Below, piece after piece: positions 10,540 to 23,079 of a DNA stretch of 64,000 bases. The stretch comes from Filobasidium wieringae (Eukaryota > Basidiomycota > Tremellomycetes > Filobasidiales > Filobasidiaceae), in contig BCIV01000011.1 of assembly GCA_001600055.1 (NCBI GenBank), positions 791,992 to 855,991 of the forward strand. Reading direction: 5' to 3'. The notes under the pieces are model-generated. The model had not been told where the DNA came from and did not search any database. It saw only the letters and a program-made list of their open reading frames with translations. Within the stretch, counting starts at the first letter, position 1, and each line of letters opens with the position of its first letter. A program made the position numbers and the translations under genes.

Positions 10540-12274
10540 ATGTCACGACCACCACCCATCCAGCTACAACGATCTCCCGATTCCTTCGTCTTATCATCCT
10601 CGACGGCGACATCGCCAGTTCGAACCAGATCATCATCACCGCTTCATCTCCACAGCGACCTCCCTTGTCCAATCACCACCACCATCCTCCCCCTCTCCAT
10701 CCTACTCACTCTCATCGTCGCCTGGTCGTTACAGGTCTTTCAAGCCGATCACGGCAGCATGAACCATCTGTCCTCGTTGTTACAGAGGAGAAAGGGGGAG
10801 AACGAGTTGATCGATTATATGAACCGTCGTCATCATGATGGCGAGGAACGTAAACAGGGAGTGGTCATGGCGAACAGTCATAACGATGAGATGCAAAAGG
10901 AACCTTTCGTACGTCGCCCTCACCTCGCCTCGTTCAATTCCTCCTCAACTGATCTACCCTCTCCTTCCACGCTCCGGACAGACCCTAGCGTACTCCCTCT
11001 CCCTAGCATCAATAGAAGCCGATACCTACCTCGCCACACCCAACTACTTCCTCTCCCACCCCCTCTCCAACCGCACGAAACACGACCACCCCGAACCCGT
11101 ACCCATCGAGCAGGCCGAACAGACGGACGAGCCTGATCTTTATGTCGGACATACGCCGTTGGATTTGAGAAGGGAGAAGACGTTGAGGAGCGTTTATTTG
11201 GATAGGATCTGGGAGATTTTGGAGAGGAATAATCAGGGGAGGGGTCGTCGGGGTGCGGCGGGTTCTGGGGGTTCTGTCTCGGAGTCGTTGGATTCGGATT
11301 CGTTATCGTCTTTCGATGACGACGATAAGCACGATCCGAATGAGCAGGACAAGCAGCCGAAACGAGGGATCAGAGGGAAGAAGGAATGGGATTGGAATGG
11401 ACTCTTCACCGAACAGGGGGAGAAGGATCGCACTTTATTGTTCTACATCGATGTCGTGAGTCCTCAATTCACCTCTTCTCACCAACGTCCTCCACCCATT
11501 TCTTTTCCATCGGGGCTGCTCACTGACTTTGCTACCTCCCGCTACTAGAAACATAACAAGAAAGCAGGAGAGATCATGTACCCTTACCTCCTCAAAGCGC
11601 TAGAACCTTTCCGCAAGGCAGGCTATCTGACGACTTTCCACCGTTCTTCCACCCCCGGATCGAGCGTCACCGACGGACATATGACGCTCGGACCGTTGAC
11701 TATCATCGGGACCGGCGATACACCCCTCTTATCAGTCCTCCAAGAACGGGAGAGGATCATCTTCTTCGATGCACCGCTTTTACATCTCGCTCAGCCGGTC
11801 GTTTTCCCCGATCCGGAGACGGGGGTGATGAAGACGGTGGATTGGGACCCGACTTTCGCTCCCGTCGCTTCGGGGAAATTCCCATTACAGGCTTATATTT
11901 CCCAGATCATCGGTTTGATCTGTCCTTTGGAATGGTTCGAGTCGATCCCTTATCCTCATCGACGACCGTCTCCATCGTCATCCTCGTCGTCGTCGTCGTT
12001 CTCGATAGAAGGATCCGTATCCACCGTGCGGGAAGACATCCGTCTAGCCCATTCCAAAGGCATCCAAGCCCGATGGTGGGGAGTCATCGGATGGCCCAGG
12101 AGCGTCAGGTGGAGGATGTGGAGACGGTTGAAGACTTTGGGTGCTGATTGGATAAATGCCGATCAGTTGCGAGAGGTCAGGAGGTTTTTGAGAGCTTATG
12201 AGGAGATTGAGCGGGGGAAGGGGGGGAAGGGTGGGAAAGGAGGGAAGGAGGGGAAGGTGATGGAGAAGGAGTAG
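10540..12274 (+). CDS. AIM6-like PLC-type phosphodiesterase-fold membrane protein
   Basis: This resembles yeast Aim6 (Altered Inheritance of Mitochondria 6), a protein of the PLC-like phosphodiesterase fold whose activity is not defined. Three exons, 10540-10908, 10982-11455 and 11549-12274, give 522 residues with consistent phases. The Ser/Pro-rich N-terminus is followed by one membrane span (about residues 49-67). The family start motif SHNDEM (usually HSHNDY) is near residue 110. Next come ASIEADTYL, carrying the acidic residue, and GHTPLDLR. The C-terminal block ARWWGVIGWPRSVRWRMW plus LGADWINADQLREVRRFL matches the family end. Poly-Ser and acidic linkers plus a Gly/Lys-rich tail look species-specific. 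Substitution of Tyr by Glu-Met in HSHNDY is unusual. Confidence 0.75.
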
Positions 12275-12468
12275 GTATGATGGGTTTCTTCTCTCTTTCC
12301 CCTCGTTCGCTTAGAATAGATCCCTCCCCCTCCCTTCTCTCTGTTTTTAATGACTTTTGACGAAACGTTTGTTGACGATACCCCACCTTGTTGTTTCCCC
12401 TTTTCACCCCCCTTTATACCCTTTTGATGATCATTATCATGATATACGACCGACCATCTTTCCGATGA

Positions 12469-14005
12469 CCCAGTCCGCCCTCTCTTCTCCCCCCACCCTC
12501 TTCTCTCCCCGGCCCCGTCCGAGTCCTTTTCGATCACACGATCAGGCACGCGATCCCGCTCTCTTTCTTCCTCCAGATCTTACTCGTTGGATATGGGGAA
12601 TACCAGGATAGGCATTTACAAGTAAAGTACACCGATGTGGATTACAAGGTCTTTGGGGATGCCGTGAGGTGTTTGTGGACGGGGTGTGGGAGGGGGGAGG
12701 ATGGGTTGGCTAGTGGATGGTTAGGTGAGGGGATCGGAGAGTGAGTCGTGGAGATGAGGACGGTAGAGGTTTCTCGGTCCTGATTGATTTCAATCTGCAA
12801 GCCCATACGCTAGGGCCACGTACCGTTACACGCCCTTGTTGGCCATCATCTTATCCCCCATCTGGTTACTCCCCGACCCCCTCGGCGCGTTCTCAGGGAA
12901 ATTACTATTCTCCGCCGTATCGTCTTTCATCATCCCACCTCTCCTCATGGGCCAATACCTCAACGCCCCTGCCACCTTGACTCATCTGATTTGGACCCTT
13001 AACCCGATGATTCTCAATATCAACACGAGAGGATCGTCCGAATCGTTACTGGCCGCATTGGTACTCGCTTCCCTCGTCCTGGTCAAGCGAAGGAGCATGG
13101 GATGGGCAGCGATGGTTTGGGCCTTTAGCGTACATTGGAAGGTCTATCCTATCATCTATGCCGCACCCATCTTGATGCAACTGCAGAAGATGGATCAGGG
13201 GCGGTTTTGGACTTGGAACAAGATCAGATTCGGTCTCGTCAGTGCGGGAACGTTCTTCGTGTTGAGCGTTTCATGTTGGTTGGTGTAAGTCTGGATAGAG
13301 GTCCGTTGTCTGGAAAAACTCGTTGACATGGGCGTTGCCTTCCAGTTGGGGACAACCTTTCCTCGAACATACCTACTTGTACCACGTCGGTCGACTGGAT
13401 CATCGACACAACTTTTCCCCCTATTTCTACCCCATCTACCAATCAATGTTTGGCAACGCAATCATCGACCCTGGCTCACAAAACTTGTCATCGCGACTCT
13501 ACCGAGCGGTGGATCACCCTCTATTCGCATTCCTACCCCAAATGGTTGCTACCGGAGCTGCCGGTCTGATACTGGCCAACAAGACGACCCTCGAATTCGC
13601 GTTCTTCGTACAGACTGTCCTTTTCGTCACCTTTAATAAAGTTTGCACTTCTCAGGCGAGTCTTATTTCGACCCCTTGCAACGAGGGAAAGCTGACACGG
13701 TCGGTTTTGTAGTACTTCTTATGGTATCTCTTTTTCCTACCAGCTATCGTGCCTAGATTACAGTTATCTAAATCTGCGGGCTTCACGCTTCTAGGTGGAT
13801 GGATAGCTGCACAGGTACGTCGGCCTCGTCATCGTGGCAATCTTCTAGACATTAAATCCTCTCACCGCAGGCGCTTTGGCTTTCCACGGCTTACAAGCTA
13901 GAATTCTTGGCACAAAACGTGTACCTCTCGCTCTGGACCGCAGGGCTTGGATTTCTAGCTACAAACACATGGTGTATCATCCGCCTGATAAAGGCGTACA
14001 AATAA
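12469..14005 (+). CDS. GPI14: GPI mannosyltransferase 1 (Gpi14 / PIG-M), 5' end unresolved
   Basis: An ER membrane mannosyltransferase that adds the first mannose to the GPI-anchor precursor from dolichol-phosphate-mannose. Clear family blocks are LLVGYGEYQD, then KYTDVDYKVF with the catalytic Asp-x-Asp, then PYARATYRYTPLLA split by an intron. Next are NPMILNINTRGSSES, the HWKVYPIIYA luminal block, and SVSCWLV joined to WGQPFLEHTYLYHVGR. Then come FLWYLFFLPAI and a final exon ending RLIKAYK. At least five exons are read. Upstream of GEYQD the frame is open to a TGA at 12466-12468 without an ATG, so the first exon or an extra intron is missing from my model. It is convergent with the next gene, with 72 bp between stops. 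Confidence 0.85.
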
Positions 14006-14077
14006 TCCTCGCGGAAGCTGAAACCATGTTGTACCCATCTATACCCTTGATAACGTACGTATACCTATTACAAATCA

Positions 14078-16395
14078 TCACTTGAACGAACGTATGTCGC
14101 TCGAATCGTCTACTGGAAGGATCTTCACCGTGGGCACGTCCACATCGCGTCGAGGCGTAGACTCTTCTTCGAGTTCGAGAGTCTTCTCGTGCTCGCCATC
14201 AATCGAGGATGTAGTAAGGGATGGCGAGGGCAAGGTTTCGACATCACGAGCGTTCGACGATTTTCTACGGACAGTTCAGAATCAGCCAATGTTTGCGGTT
14301 CCCCCTTTCGCTACCTATTTACCTCTTCATGAAAATGACTGCACCCGCAAACGTTATCCACATAGCGATCAAGAAGCCTAAACTTGCTGGATAACCTTTA
14401 GGAAAGGTTGGCGACTCGACAGTCGGGAAAGTGAGCAAGGGTATCCAGATGCTGCGGGGAAGACACACGTGTCAGGAAAAGCCGTTCGCGAGGCAACGCT
14501 TGGTCAGGACTAACTTTCCAGAATAACCAAAAGCCATCATACTTCCGATAGCTGTGAAACTACGACTCAGCTGAAAGGCGGCATATTCTGATGTACAGAG
14601 TCACTTACTGATCGCTCTCGCTTCTGGGTCGTCGCGCATCACCGTATTGAGCCAACTATACAGGATGGGACTGGTCGCTCCAGAAGTCCCCGCGACATAG
14701 AACGCGAGGAATTTGAGCCAGGCAGGAACCGACCAGACGATCAGGACGATAAGACTAAAAGTCATCGCCACTTGAGGTATCGAGAACATGAAGAGCACCG
14801 GCACAACTCCCGCAAGAGAAGTCCCAAACCAAGAAGAGAAAGCTTGGATGATGTTGATCGGTGTTGGCAACACGTTGATCATCTCCACCGAGTACTTGCT
14901 TGGTTCAGATTTAAGCCACAGCGACATGTATCCTGTCCAGTAGTGTGCTTGGATAAGGAAGCTGCAAGGTGTCGGCAACAGTCAGTATGGCTGTAAACCT
15001 CACGCGAACGGCAGACTCACGCGTAGATGGCAACAGCTATGATCCAGACTGATTCCATGAGAAGATGTCGTCAGTATTCTACGTCACAAATCATTTCCTA
15101 ATCACTGACTAGGTTTCTTCACGGTCCGAATGAACGTCTTAATGCTGATCTTCTCAGCCTTCGTCCTTTGTGCAGGTCCCAATCTAGTAGAAGCGAACGC
15201 GTGTTCTTCTGCTGTCATGAACCAAGGTTTCTTCGACGATGGAAGACCAGGGAAGAAAACGAAACCAATGAAAGCAATAGGTAAAGTGATGATTCTAGGG
15301 AGATTGCTACGTCAGCTACATGGTATTGATCGCACCATCAGGACACATCCTTACCCGTCAACCACGAAGAGCCATTGCCAACCTTTGAGTCCGGCCACAC
15401 CATTCAGATGTTTGTAGGTCGCAGCCTGAAGATAACCTTATAAAAAGCGAGACTTCATTAATGCTCGAATGGTCGACTGGCTATGATTATTCGCTTACCA
15501 GATATCATCGACCCAAGAGCGTTACAGGTGAACCAAGTTCCGGCTCTTTTAAAGAGTTCTTCATTCTTGTACCACGATCCCAACAAAAAATGGGTAGCTC
15601 CGAATGATGGTGCTTCCCAGAACCCAATAAGCGCACGAAGGAGATAGAAGTGCCAAGCTTTCGTGCCCCGGGATTGAGCAAATGTCAGAATTGCCCATAC
15701 TATCTCGAGTCTACAGATCGGTGTTGTCAGTCGTCGAAGCTTACGACCTGATAGTGTTTCGAGGGTACTCACGTCGGCAGGAAGTAGGCAGCGCTGAACC
15801 AGTAATGTCATCAGCGTTTCCAACTTCACCCCTATGCCAACGATCGTGCTTACAGTGCTGGCCGCTAAGGCAAGGGAAGGTACGATTTACAGTCAGACGG
15901 TGTTTACTAACGAGCGACATGCTTTACTCACGCTTTGTACCAGAGTCAGGGGGACTTGTCCAAGTACATATGCCGCCGTCCAGGAAGTAACCATATAATT
16001 TAGCGCATTCCCGCCCATTCCCTCAACATCCTCTTTCATCCCAGAGACGTAGGCATTTGTGATATTAGTTTGGCTATCACAAACACGTCAGTTCTAGCTC
16101 GCGCACGTTGTAGATGGCAAAACTCACTCAAGGTATTTGCAGAAAACTAAAGCATGAAGTGTTAAATATCAGCATCTCATCCCTACAGCAACGTCGAGCC
16201 TGTCTCACAGCTCAGACTGGCAAATACCAGTAGCGACCAATCCAGCTTCCTGAGAAGACTTCGCTCAACCGGCGAGTAGTGCGAAGGGTACCAGTCAAAT
16301 ACGTCCACCAAGACATCTATAGCCTTGTATCGGTTTCTCAGCTTCTTGATACGCCCTGATTGGCCAGCGATCGTATCGTGACTATACGCGGACAT
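14078..16395 (-). CDS. MFS anion:H+ symporter, allantoate/pantothenate/biotin permease family (Dal5/Fen2/Vht1-type)
   Basis: A 12-TM plasma-membrane permease of the ACS branch of the major facilitator superfamily, which takes up small organic anions such as allantoate, nicotinate, pantothenate or biotin. The family block [20 protein letters not shown] is read across the second intron from the MSAYSHDT start at 16395. It is followed by LGQVPLTLV, the [19 protein letters not shown] block, [13 protein letters not shown] and [17 protein letters not shown]. After the last membrane segment (AVIFMKR) a TAA would end the protein at 14329. A good intron (GTAAAT...CCGTAG) instead splices to a 66-residue Glu/Ser-rich tail ending at 14078. 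More than ten short exons. The substrate cannot be assigned; DQTNI-containing members are closest to Fen2/Vht1. Confidence 0.85.
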
Positions 16396-17131
16396 TGTTG
16401 TTTAGTTGATTGCCTGCGATGTCCTGAGTCATCGAGATGAGGCCTACCCCAGATGGCTTATATCTAGGTTATGATTTCAGGATATGAAGATTATCGCGTG
16501 ATTGCTCAAGACTTCGTAGCAAGATCGTGCTGCTCTTACATCACGTTCGTTACGATCACCCAGGCTATCGCGTGATGGATGGACGGCATCCCGAGGAGAA
16601 TGTGTCAACCAGGAATAGCATTGCAAAGACCTCGGGCTTGGTGATCTGTACGGATTTTGCTTTTCCGAGATTGATGACCGATCAGCTGCTTCTATCGAGA
16701 CACCAACTCGACTCGGGCATCACGACGAGGAGATAATTGATATTTGGCGTGACTAGCGCGCGCGAATTGCGACATCTGAAACGATAATGATGTGATCCGG
16801 GTATCTCCGAGCGAGGTGTGATACTCAGCATCCTAGAGCTTATCACTGCCCGAGAGACAAGTGGAGGTGAACGCTCGATTGTTGAATACCAATGGCCACT
16901 GCCCTAGCCGGGACGGTATAGAAGCTTACCAATATGTACCTCTAAGCCGATCCCGAAGCCGATATTGGCGTAGCACGACATCGGTCAGCAGCTGACTGGT
17001 CCATTCGAAAGCCGTATAAGATCCTCACTTATCGGTACGGATGGTCAAGATGTCAATGGGTCTCTATATATCGCTATTCTAGCCAGCAAACGAAAGCAAG
17101 AACCTGAAACCTCGATAAACACTCAGCCAAT
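16396..17131. other. Divergent intergenic region, permease / dioxygenase
   Basis: This is 736 bp between two divergent starts. A TATATAT box at 17065-17071 serves the dioxygenase side (61 bp before its ATG). Small frames at 16527-16736 have no family likeness. Nothing else recognisable. Confidence 0.45.
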
Positions 17132-18622
17132 ATGCCTGTGCCAGTCCCTCTCAGTTCTTTCCAATATGTGCCCGTTACCAAAGAGAATCTCGACTGGGCC
17201 GATATCCCTACAGTCGATTTGAGCAAGATCAAGACACCCGAAGGAAAGAAAGAACAGAGCCAGATCTTGATCAACGCTGTTCGAGAGTATGGGTTCTTTT
17301 ACGTCATCGTCAGTCGAAAAGCGTCTTTCACGGTCCGAAAGGTACTGAAACGTGTCGCAAACACATCAGGGGTATGAAATCGATCAACAGAGGGTGGATA
17401 ATCAGCTAGCCATTGGTCAGGAGTTCTACGACCTTCCCCTAGAAGAGAAATTCAAGTACGAGGCTAAAGACCTTGGAAACGGAGGATATAACGGATACCG
17501 ACCCGCCGGTCGTAGAGTGTGAGTTTGGATCATAAAAACGTTTGCATGAACGCGAGACTGACATGTCGAGATTTTTCGACCAGCTTGGATGAGAAGACTG
17601 GACTGACTGATAGAGTTGAGGTCTACAACATCCCCAAATTTGGCTTGGATTATCCTCACGTTCACCCTGAGCCGGTCGCTAAGAATATTGCAGAAGTCGA
17701 GCAGTTTGCCAGGGTGAGTTATGCCCGCGGCGTTCGTACTATTTTCCATGACTCGGGGAATTTATACGCTGCATTCGATGTAGGATCTTCACACTCACAT
17801 CTTCGATCACCTGTTTGACCTCACCTCTGTTGCCTTGGAACTACCCGAGTCTTATCTTCGGGATCTTCACCAATACTCGACCAAGTCTGAGGACCACTTG
17901 AGATATATGAAGTATACTCATTATACTCGAGAGGAGACCGAGAGTATTGGAAACGTCTGGGCCCAAGGGCATACCGACTTGGGTAGTTATACAGTCTTGG
18001 CTAGACAACCGGTCTGCGCACTACAGATCAAGTTGCCCAAGACGGGAGAATGGAAATGGGTCAAGCCCCTCGATAACGTGAGTTGAAGTTGAGCCGCGGT
18101 TTGCTAGCTAGATTGGTTAAAACATTCCGATCCCGTCATTATATTGCTCAGTCTTTCACTGTAAATGCATGTGATGCCTTGACTTTCCTGACCGGAGGAT
18201 ACATCAAGTCTACTATCCACCGTGTTGCAGCTCCCCCTATCGATCAATCGCATGTTGATCGACTGGGATTGCTGTACTTCGCTCGGTAAGTATCAAGTTG
18301 AAAGATAACCGGCTGGAATTTGGCTGGAATTGGTATTATGATAGGCCTGCGAACGATCTCGTACTGAACACAATCAAGGAGTCTCCCGTACTTCAGAGGG
18401 AAGGATATACTCAGAACACGTTCGAAGAAGGCGGTCATCCCGTTCCACGGATGGACGAGTGGGTGATTGCTAAGCAGAGCTGGCAGCAGCGTAAAGGAGG
18501 ATACGTAAGTTCGTTTGCCCTGCTGATGTCAACAAAATAGCACTAAGCATACCTCGCGCACTTGACAGAATGATGGAGCCCAGATCTTGCCGGGTTTCCA
18601 AAGCAAGATTCATTGGAACTGA
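17132..18622 (+). CDS. 2-oxoglutarate/Fe(II)-dependent dioxygenase (isopenicillin-N-synthase-like)
   Basis: A cytosolic oxygenase of the DIOX_N plus 2OG-FeII_Oxy architecture. The N-terminal IPTVDLSKI and YGFFYV are typical of DIOX_N, followed by NGGYNGYRPAG. The jelly-roll has the iron-binding HxD as QGHTDLGSYTVL and the distal His in STIHRVAAPP. The 2OG-binding Arg may fall in the segment before LGLLYFAR. Seven exons chain with consistent phases, ending GFQSKIHWN, about 345 residues, the family norm. The family includes gibberellin, flavonoid and beta-lactam pathway enzymes and many uncharacterised fungal members. The neighbours (permease, EXO1) give no pathway clue. Confidence 0.85.
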
Positions 18623-19556
18623 ACTTAAGTCGAATCGTGGTTGTAGATTATTTCTCGCCTGTGCAAAAAGATTCAATGATCAACGAGTCAGACTCGCAAA
18701 GCCGCCGCACTGAGGGCGTCCGTCTCATCTTCGCGGTAAACACAGTAGGGGAACTGGATCAATCAGAGATCGAGAGGTCATCAGGCATGAGACTATTTCT
18801 GGAAATGAACATGCGAAAACCGGGCCGATTTGAGGAAAGAAAAAGAGATCCCTATGTCGCAAATTTAATTGTTCAACAAGCCGGGACTATTCCAAGAGAA
18901 ACTAATAATGGCCCCGATGCCCCCCTTTCCTCTTGTCGTCCGATTGTTGAACGATCCGCGACAAGCGCATCCGCCAAGAAGCATGATGACAATAGTGAGC
19001 AGAGTCTTGGATATCTATCTCATACAGCTCTTACCCGCTTTCTCGCCCTTCACGTTGCTTTCTATTTGCCCCTCATGTTTCCCTTCATACATTCATATAA
19101 ATTATTCCCGCTGAGGGTCTCCGTCACCCCGCTATTCCCACTGTCCATGTCTCATCCGCTCTCAGTATCCTTCAGGTCTTTAGTCCCACCACCTGTTTCC
19201 CCTATATAAGCATCGTGCAACAAGTGCCAGTACTGATGACTCGACCAGACTACTCCTTTACCTTGTGGAATTTGCAAAGCCACTCTACATACAGGAGCTT
19301 CCAGCGTACTCCTTTAGACAGGTGGTCATCGAGATTTGACTGTGAGACGTATGCGGATCTTGGATGTTACACAACTCTGCCAAACGCACTAGTCCGCGAT
19401 CTCTTAGGAGAGGTCGAGAGCAAGATAGGAGGTAGATGCTCCGCGTGTGCCTACATGGCTAATTACAAGATTTGGTGTGTCTAAAACATATGCTATTCTT
19501 ATCATTACTGTCGTGAATCGTCTCAGAATCGTAAAAGGTCGTGGTGGTCCAGTGTA
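18623..19556. other. Intergenic region with unexplained open frames
   Basis: This is 934 bp between the dioxygenase and EXO1, which converge. A + frame is open from ATG at 18676 to 19209 (177 codons, hydrophobic end), and another from 19236 to 19484. The second lies 27 bp after a TATATAAG at 19203. Neither resembles a known family and I saw no splice partners, so I do not call genes. Long 3' untranslated regions may fill part of it. Confidence 0.4.
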
Positions 19557-22556
19557 TCATTGTCCGTAACGATATGCCAATAGCTTTTCTGACCCACTCA
19601 AAGTGCGTCCCAGGGGTTTTGTGGGAGTAGCATCGACAATCGTTTCGTTGGCGGGGTCTTCATCAGAATCTCCGTCCAGAATCACTAAGTCGACATCGGT
19701 TGTATTGATTGTAGCCTTGTTTTTCTTCAATGTCCCGGACGTTCTACCAAATGCTGCCGTGGCGTTACTGAATGCCTGAGCTGCAGGAGAATGTGCGGGT
19801 GCATGTCGTTCGAGGCTCCTTAAGGGGCCTGATCGGGAGCGAACATCTCCGAACATTGGGCGTGGAGGTAAAGGTGTTGTAAAGTTACGCGCCATTGGAG
19901 GTTTCCCACGGAAAGGTGTAACAGTCTGCCCCGCCGAGCGTGAGTAAGTTGTGTCAAATAAACAAAACTCTGGTTACTGCTCACCTTGGGCGTAAATGCA
20001 TACTTTGCCCGTAAGCCCTTGGCAACCATCTTGGCTTTGATCGATTCGGGAGTCTCGATATCACGTGGCTCGATTTTCGGTCGCTCATTTTCTACCTCGT
20101 CTTCCCAATCTTCATGTATGCTCGAACTGCCATCGATATGACAAATTCTGCGCAAGTCAAGCCGATTGTCTGCCGCATCGGACTTCTCAGGTGAAGAGTT
20201 GATGGCGAGTAAGAGCTCTGCTCTCGGAGGACTTGTCGTCAGTCTTCGCTTCTTGGCGACTGGCGCAGGGCTGAAGGCCGATCGTTTGCGAATGTTAGGT
20301 TCAACTTGTTTTGTTGACGTCCTGACCGGAGAGCCGAAAGCTTGGCTATCAAACTCATCGCCCTGAGAAACATCTGAATCCCTGCCAGGGGAGGAGAAGT
20401 GTGAACCATGTTGGCTAGATTTAACCGGAGACATGAAAGTCGAACATGCTGCGGACGGGGATGTCATTGCAGGCAGATCGTCGGTATCTGGAACTTCCTT
20501 CTTCAAGCTAGGCTCTGTGAGATCATCCCCGAGACTCGATTGATTTCCATAGGTAATAATGATGTCGCCAGTCGAGCTCGGCGTTCCAGGCTGTCGTCGG
20601 TTCTTGGATGGAGGAAAGAATTTACTCCCTCTCGAAGCTTCATCATGGTCCAGCAGGACGATTTCGTTCTCCTTCTCGTACGCTTGACGTTGTGCTAATT
20701 CAGCAGCTTGTTTCTTCGAAACCGACAAATCAGAAAGCCTTGCAGGTCCACATCCACGAACACCAACCGGGGTTGGTAAGGCTCCCTTGCGTGCGGATCC
20801 TTCAGCCTTGACGGGCAAGCCTATACAGTAAACGATGGATGCATCAGCGTCAGATGCCCTAAGCTGAACGAAGCGCGAACTGACGTTTGATGAACGCATC
20901 AAGCGGCCCAGAGCTGACATTAATCTTCTTCGATGTTTTGAGCGTGTTCTATATCGGACAGTCCCAATGATCAGTAAGATATCAATATACAGATATAAAC
21001 AGTCGAGGCTTTGAACGTAAACATACTTTTCCCTGAGCCGAAGTCGTTGGTTGTAACGAAGTCTTTCCTGGACGAAAATCCGGCCACAAGTCTTCCAGTG
21101 CTTCTTTCGTTTCAGGGTGTATGCGTCCCTCTGCGATCCCTTGTGCAAGACCCGGGTCCATATCACTAGAACTTCATGCACGTTAGCGTTCGACCAGTCT
21201 CCCAGCCTGATCCACTGATACTCACGGTCCTATATAGCCTTCCTCCAGCTCCTCTAGCCTCCCTTCCCTTCCATTGAACAACATGGTCAACCGTTTACTC
21301 CTCGGGTCATACACCCTCTGATGTAGGAAGACCAATTCTGCCAATCTGAATTGAGGTATGTAATCCGAAGGGACCGTCAAGCTCCCATCCAGTCGGACGT
21401 TCTGAACCACCTTCTCAATGGTTTTATGTTTCCGCAGGAGTTTGTGAGCCGTCTTGATCCCGATCCCCGGGATGGAATCGAGGTAATCACATCCTGCCAG
21501 AATCTATAAGAACGATTGAACGACCAATGATGGTAAAAAGAAGAACGATTTGAAGGACACTTACGGCCATTCTACGAAACTCCGTCTCTCCCCATCCAGC
21601 AAAGCTGAATTCTCTGCACATGGGGAAATCATCCCGAACGATATTGATGCATTCTCCATCCCCATCTAGCTTATATATGACCTGTTCAAAAAATCGAACG
21701 GCTCAGTAATGGTCAATTTTTTTAGAATGTACCGTGATATTTACGTTACGACAACCGAATACGAGGAGATCAGAGTCTTCCGTGATGACTCCATCCACAA
21801 TCCCTTCTCTTTCCAAGAAAGCTAGTTGAGCATCTGCTTCGTACGGTGCTACTATGTACGGTACGTGTTCCGCCTTGAGTGCCTGTTGAAAGGTTGGAAA
21901 GATGAGACCAATAAGAACCTTAGCAGCGAGCAAGGAGATTGAGCTGACTTTGATAAGTTGAAGAGCTAGTTCGGGAGTGATATCGACGCATTTCGTATAA
22001 TGATCTCTGGCTTCTTTATGTCTACCTTGAGCGGCTAGTATCTGAGCTCTGGCTAGATGTGTAGCTCTTCGGCTATAACATGCATGGTCCTGATAAATTC
22101 AGTTGTGACCCCTTCGAGACAGAGTAATCGTTACGAACGCAGCTCTATCCACTTCCGTTCCTTTCTTTGCTGGAAGAGGTCCTCCATCGAATACCATCAA
22201 AGGGCTAACACCATGGTGCCGCAGCATCCTGATCCTGTACATGGTATAATCGACGAATCTGCAAGCACGTAGAGTTTGTCAGGGTGAGCTCGAATCGATC
22301 CAGTAGCCTTGAGCGCTTGAGCACGACTCACTTGGTCGTCTTTGATCCTGTAACGAGATCCTCAGCGCATCCGAATGCTCCCTTGTGCAGCCATACATAA
22401 CCATCCACCGCCAAGCTAATTACCAGATACTATCAGTCAGGCGCTTCAACGCTTGTTATCGATCCGTCCGTGTCCTCACCTCTGACCCTTGAAAGCGGAG
22501 ATGTGTTTCTTCACCTGCACATCCTTGAGCAAAGGAAGAAGGCCAGAGATGCCCAT
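19557..22556 (-). CDS. EXO1: Exonuclease 1, XPG/Rad2 family 5'-3' exonuclease and flap nuclease
   Basis: A nuclear double-strand DNA 5'-3' exonuclease used in mismatch repair, end resection and replication. The start MGISGLLPLL at 22556 is the invariant Exo1/Rad2 N-terminus. LAVDGYVWLHKGAFGCA follows, as in Exo1 rather than FEN1. The XPG-I block is IVAPYEADAQLAFLE with TEDSDLLVFGC, containing the catalytic acidic residues. The H3TH DNA-binding block AGCDYLDSIPGIGIKTAHK follows. The C-terminal half is low-complexity, with a basic KKRR motif that could be a nuclear signal, and TPKTVTPFRGKPP spanning the last intron. About eleven exons. It faces the dioxygenase tail to tail. Confidence 0.9.
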
Positions 22557-23079
22557 CGCCGGGCATTTGTTGTACTTTGTTCGATGGCTTTGATTGTGGT
22601 ATCGCGGTTCACACGTTGTTCTATCACTACGGTAAGGGTTGTCCAGCCATTTAAGGTCTTTTAGCTAAAGTACGAGTACGGGAAAGCAGGGTAATGTGGT
22701 CGGTAATTCTAATCTATTTGATCTCTACGCGTCTCTGAGATCTCTGAACGCGTCGCATCTCGGTAGGATTATCACCAAATATCGTCCTGTACGGTAAACC
22801 CAATCGCTCGCAACACTCGGCCTCAAGGTCAACTTATGAGCCACAGAGGGAACCCTGCACACTTATCAGGTAAAAAGGCTTGGTAGAACATAAAGGTGTT
22901 CCGAATGGGCGGGATCGCTTGTTCGTAGTGTTTCGGAAGATACATCCTGCAAATGAGTCACGTGATCTGGGAGATGTCGTCATAGCCGCATCCTCGACCT
23001 CGAGGCAATGATCGGTTCTTCCGTCAAGGACTTGTCAGTGCTATCCTCGCCTTTTTCCAGGATCACAGTCTCCAACAAC
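22557..23079. promoter_or_regulatory. Divergent promoter region with a TCACGTGA palindrome
   Basis: This is 523 bp between EXO1 and the mitochondrial hydrolase-like gene. The octamer TCACGTGA at 22957-22964 is a perfect bHLH (Cbf1-type) site, 116 bp before the + start codon. No TATA box seen. Confidence 0.4.
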
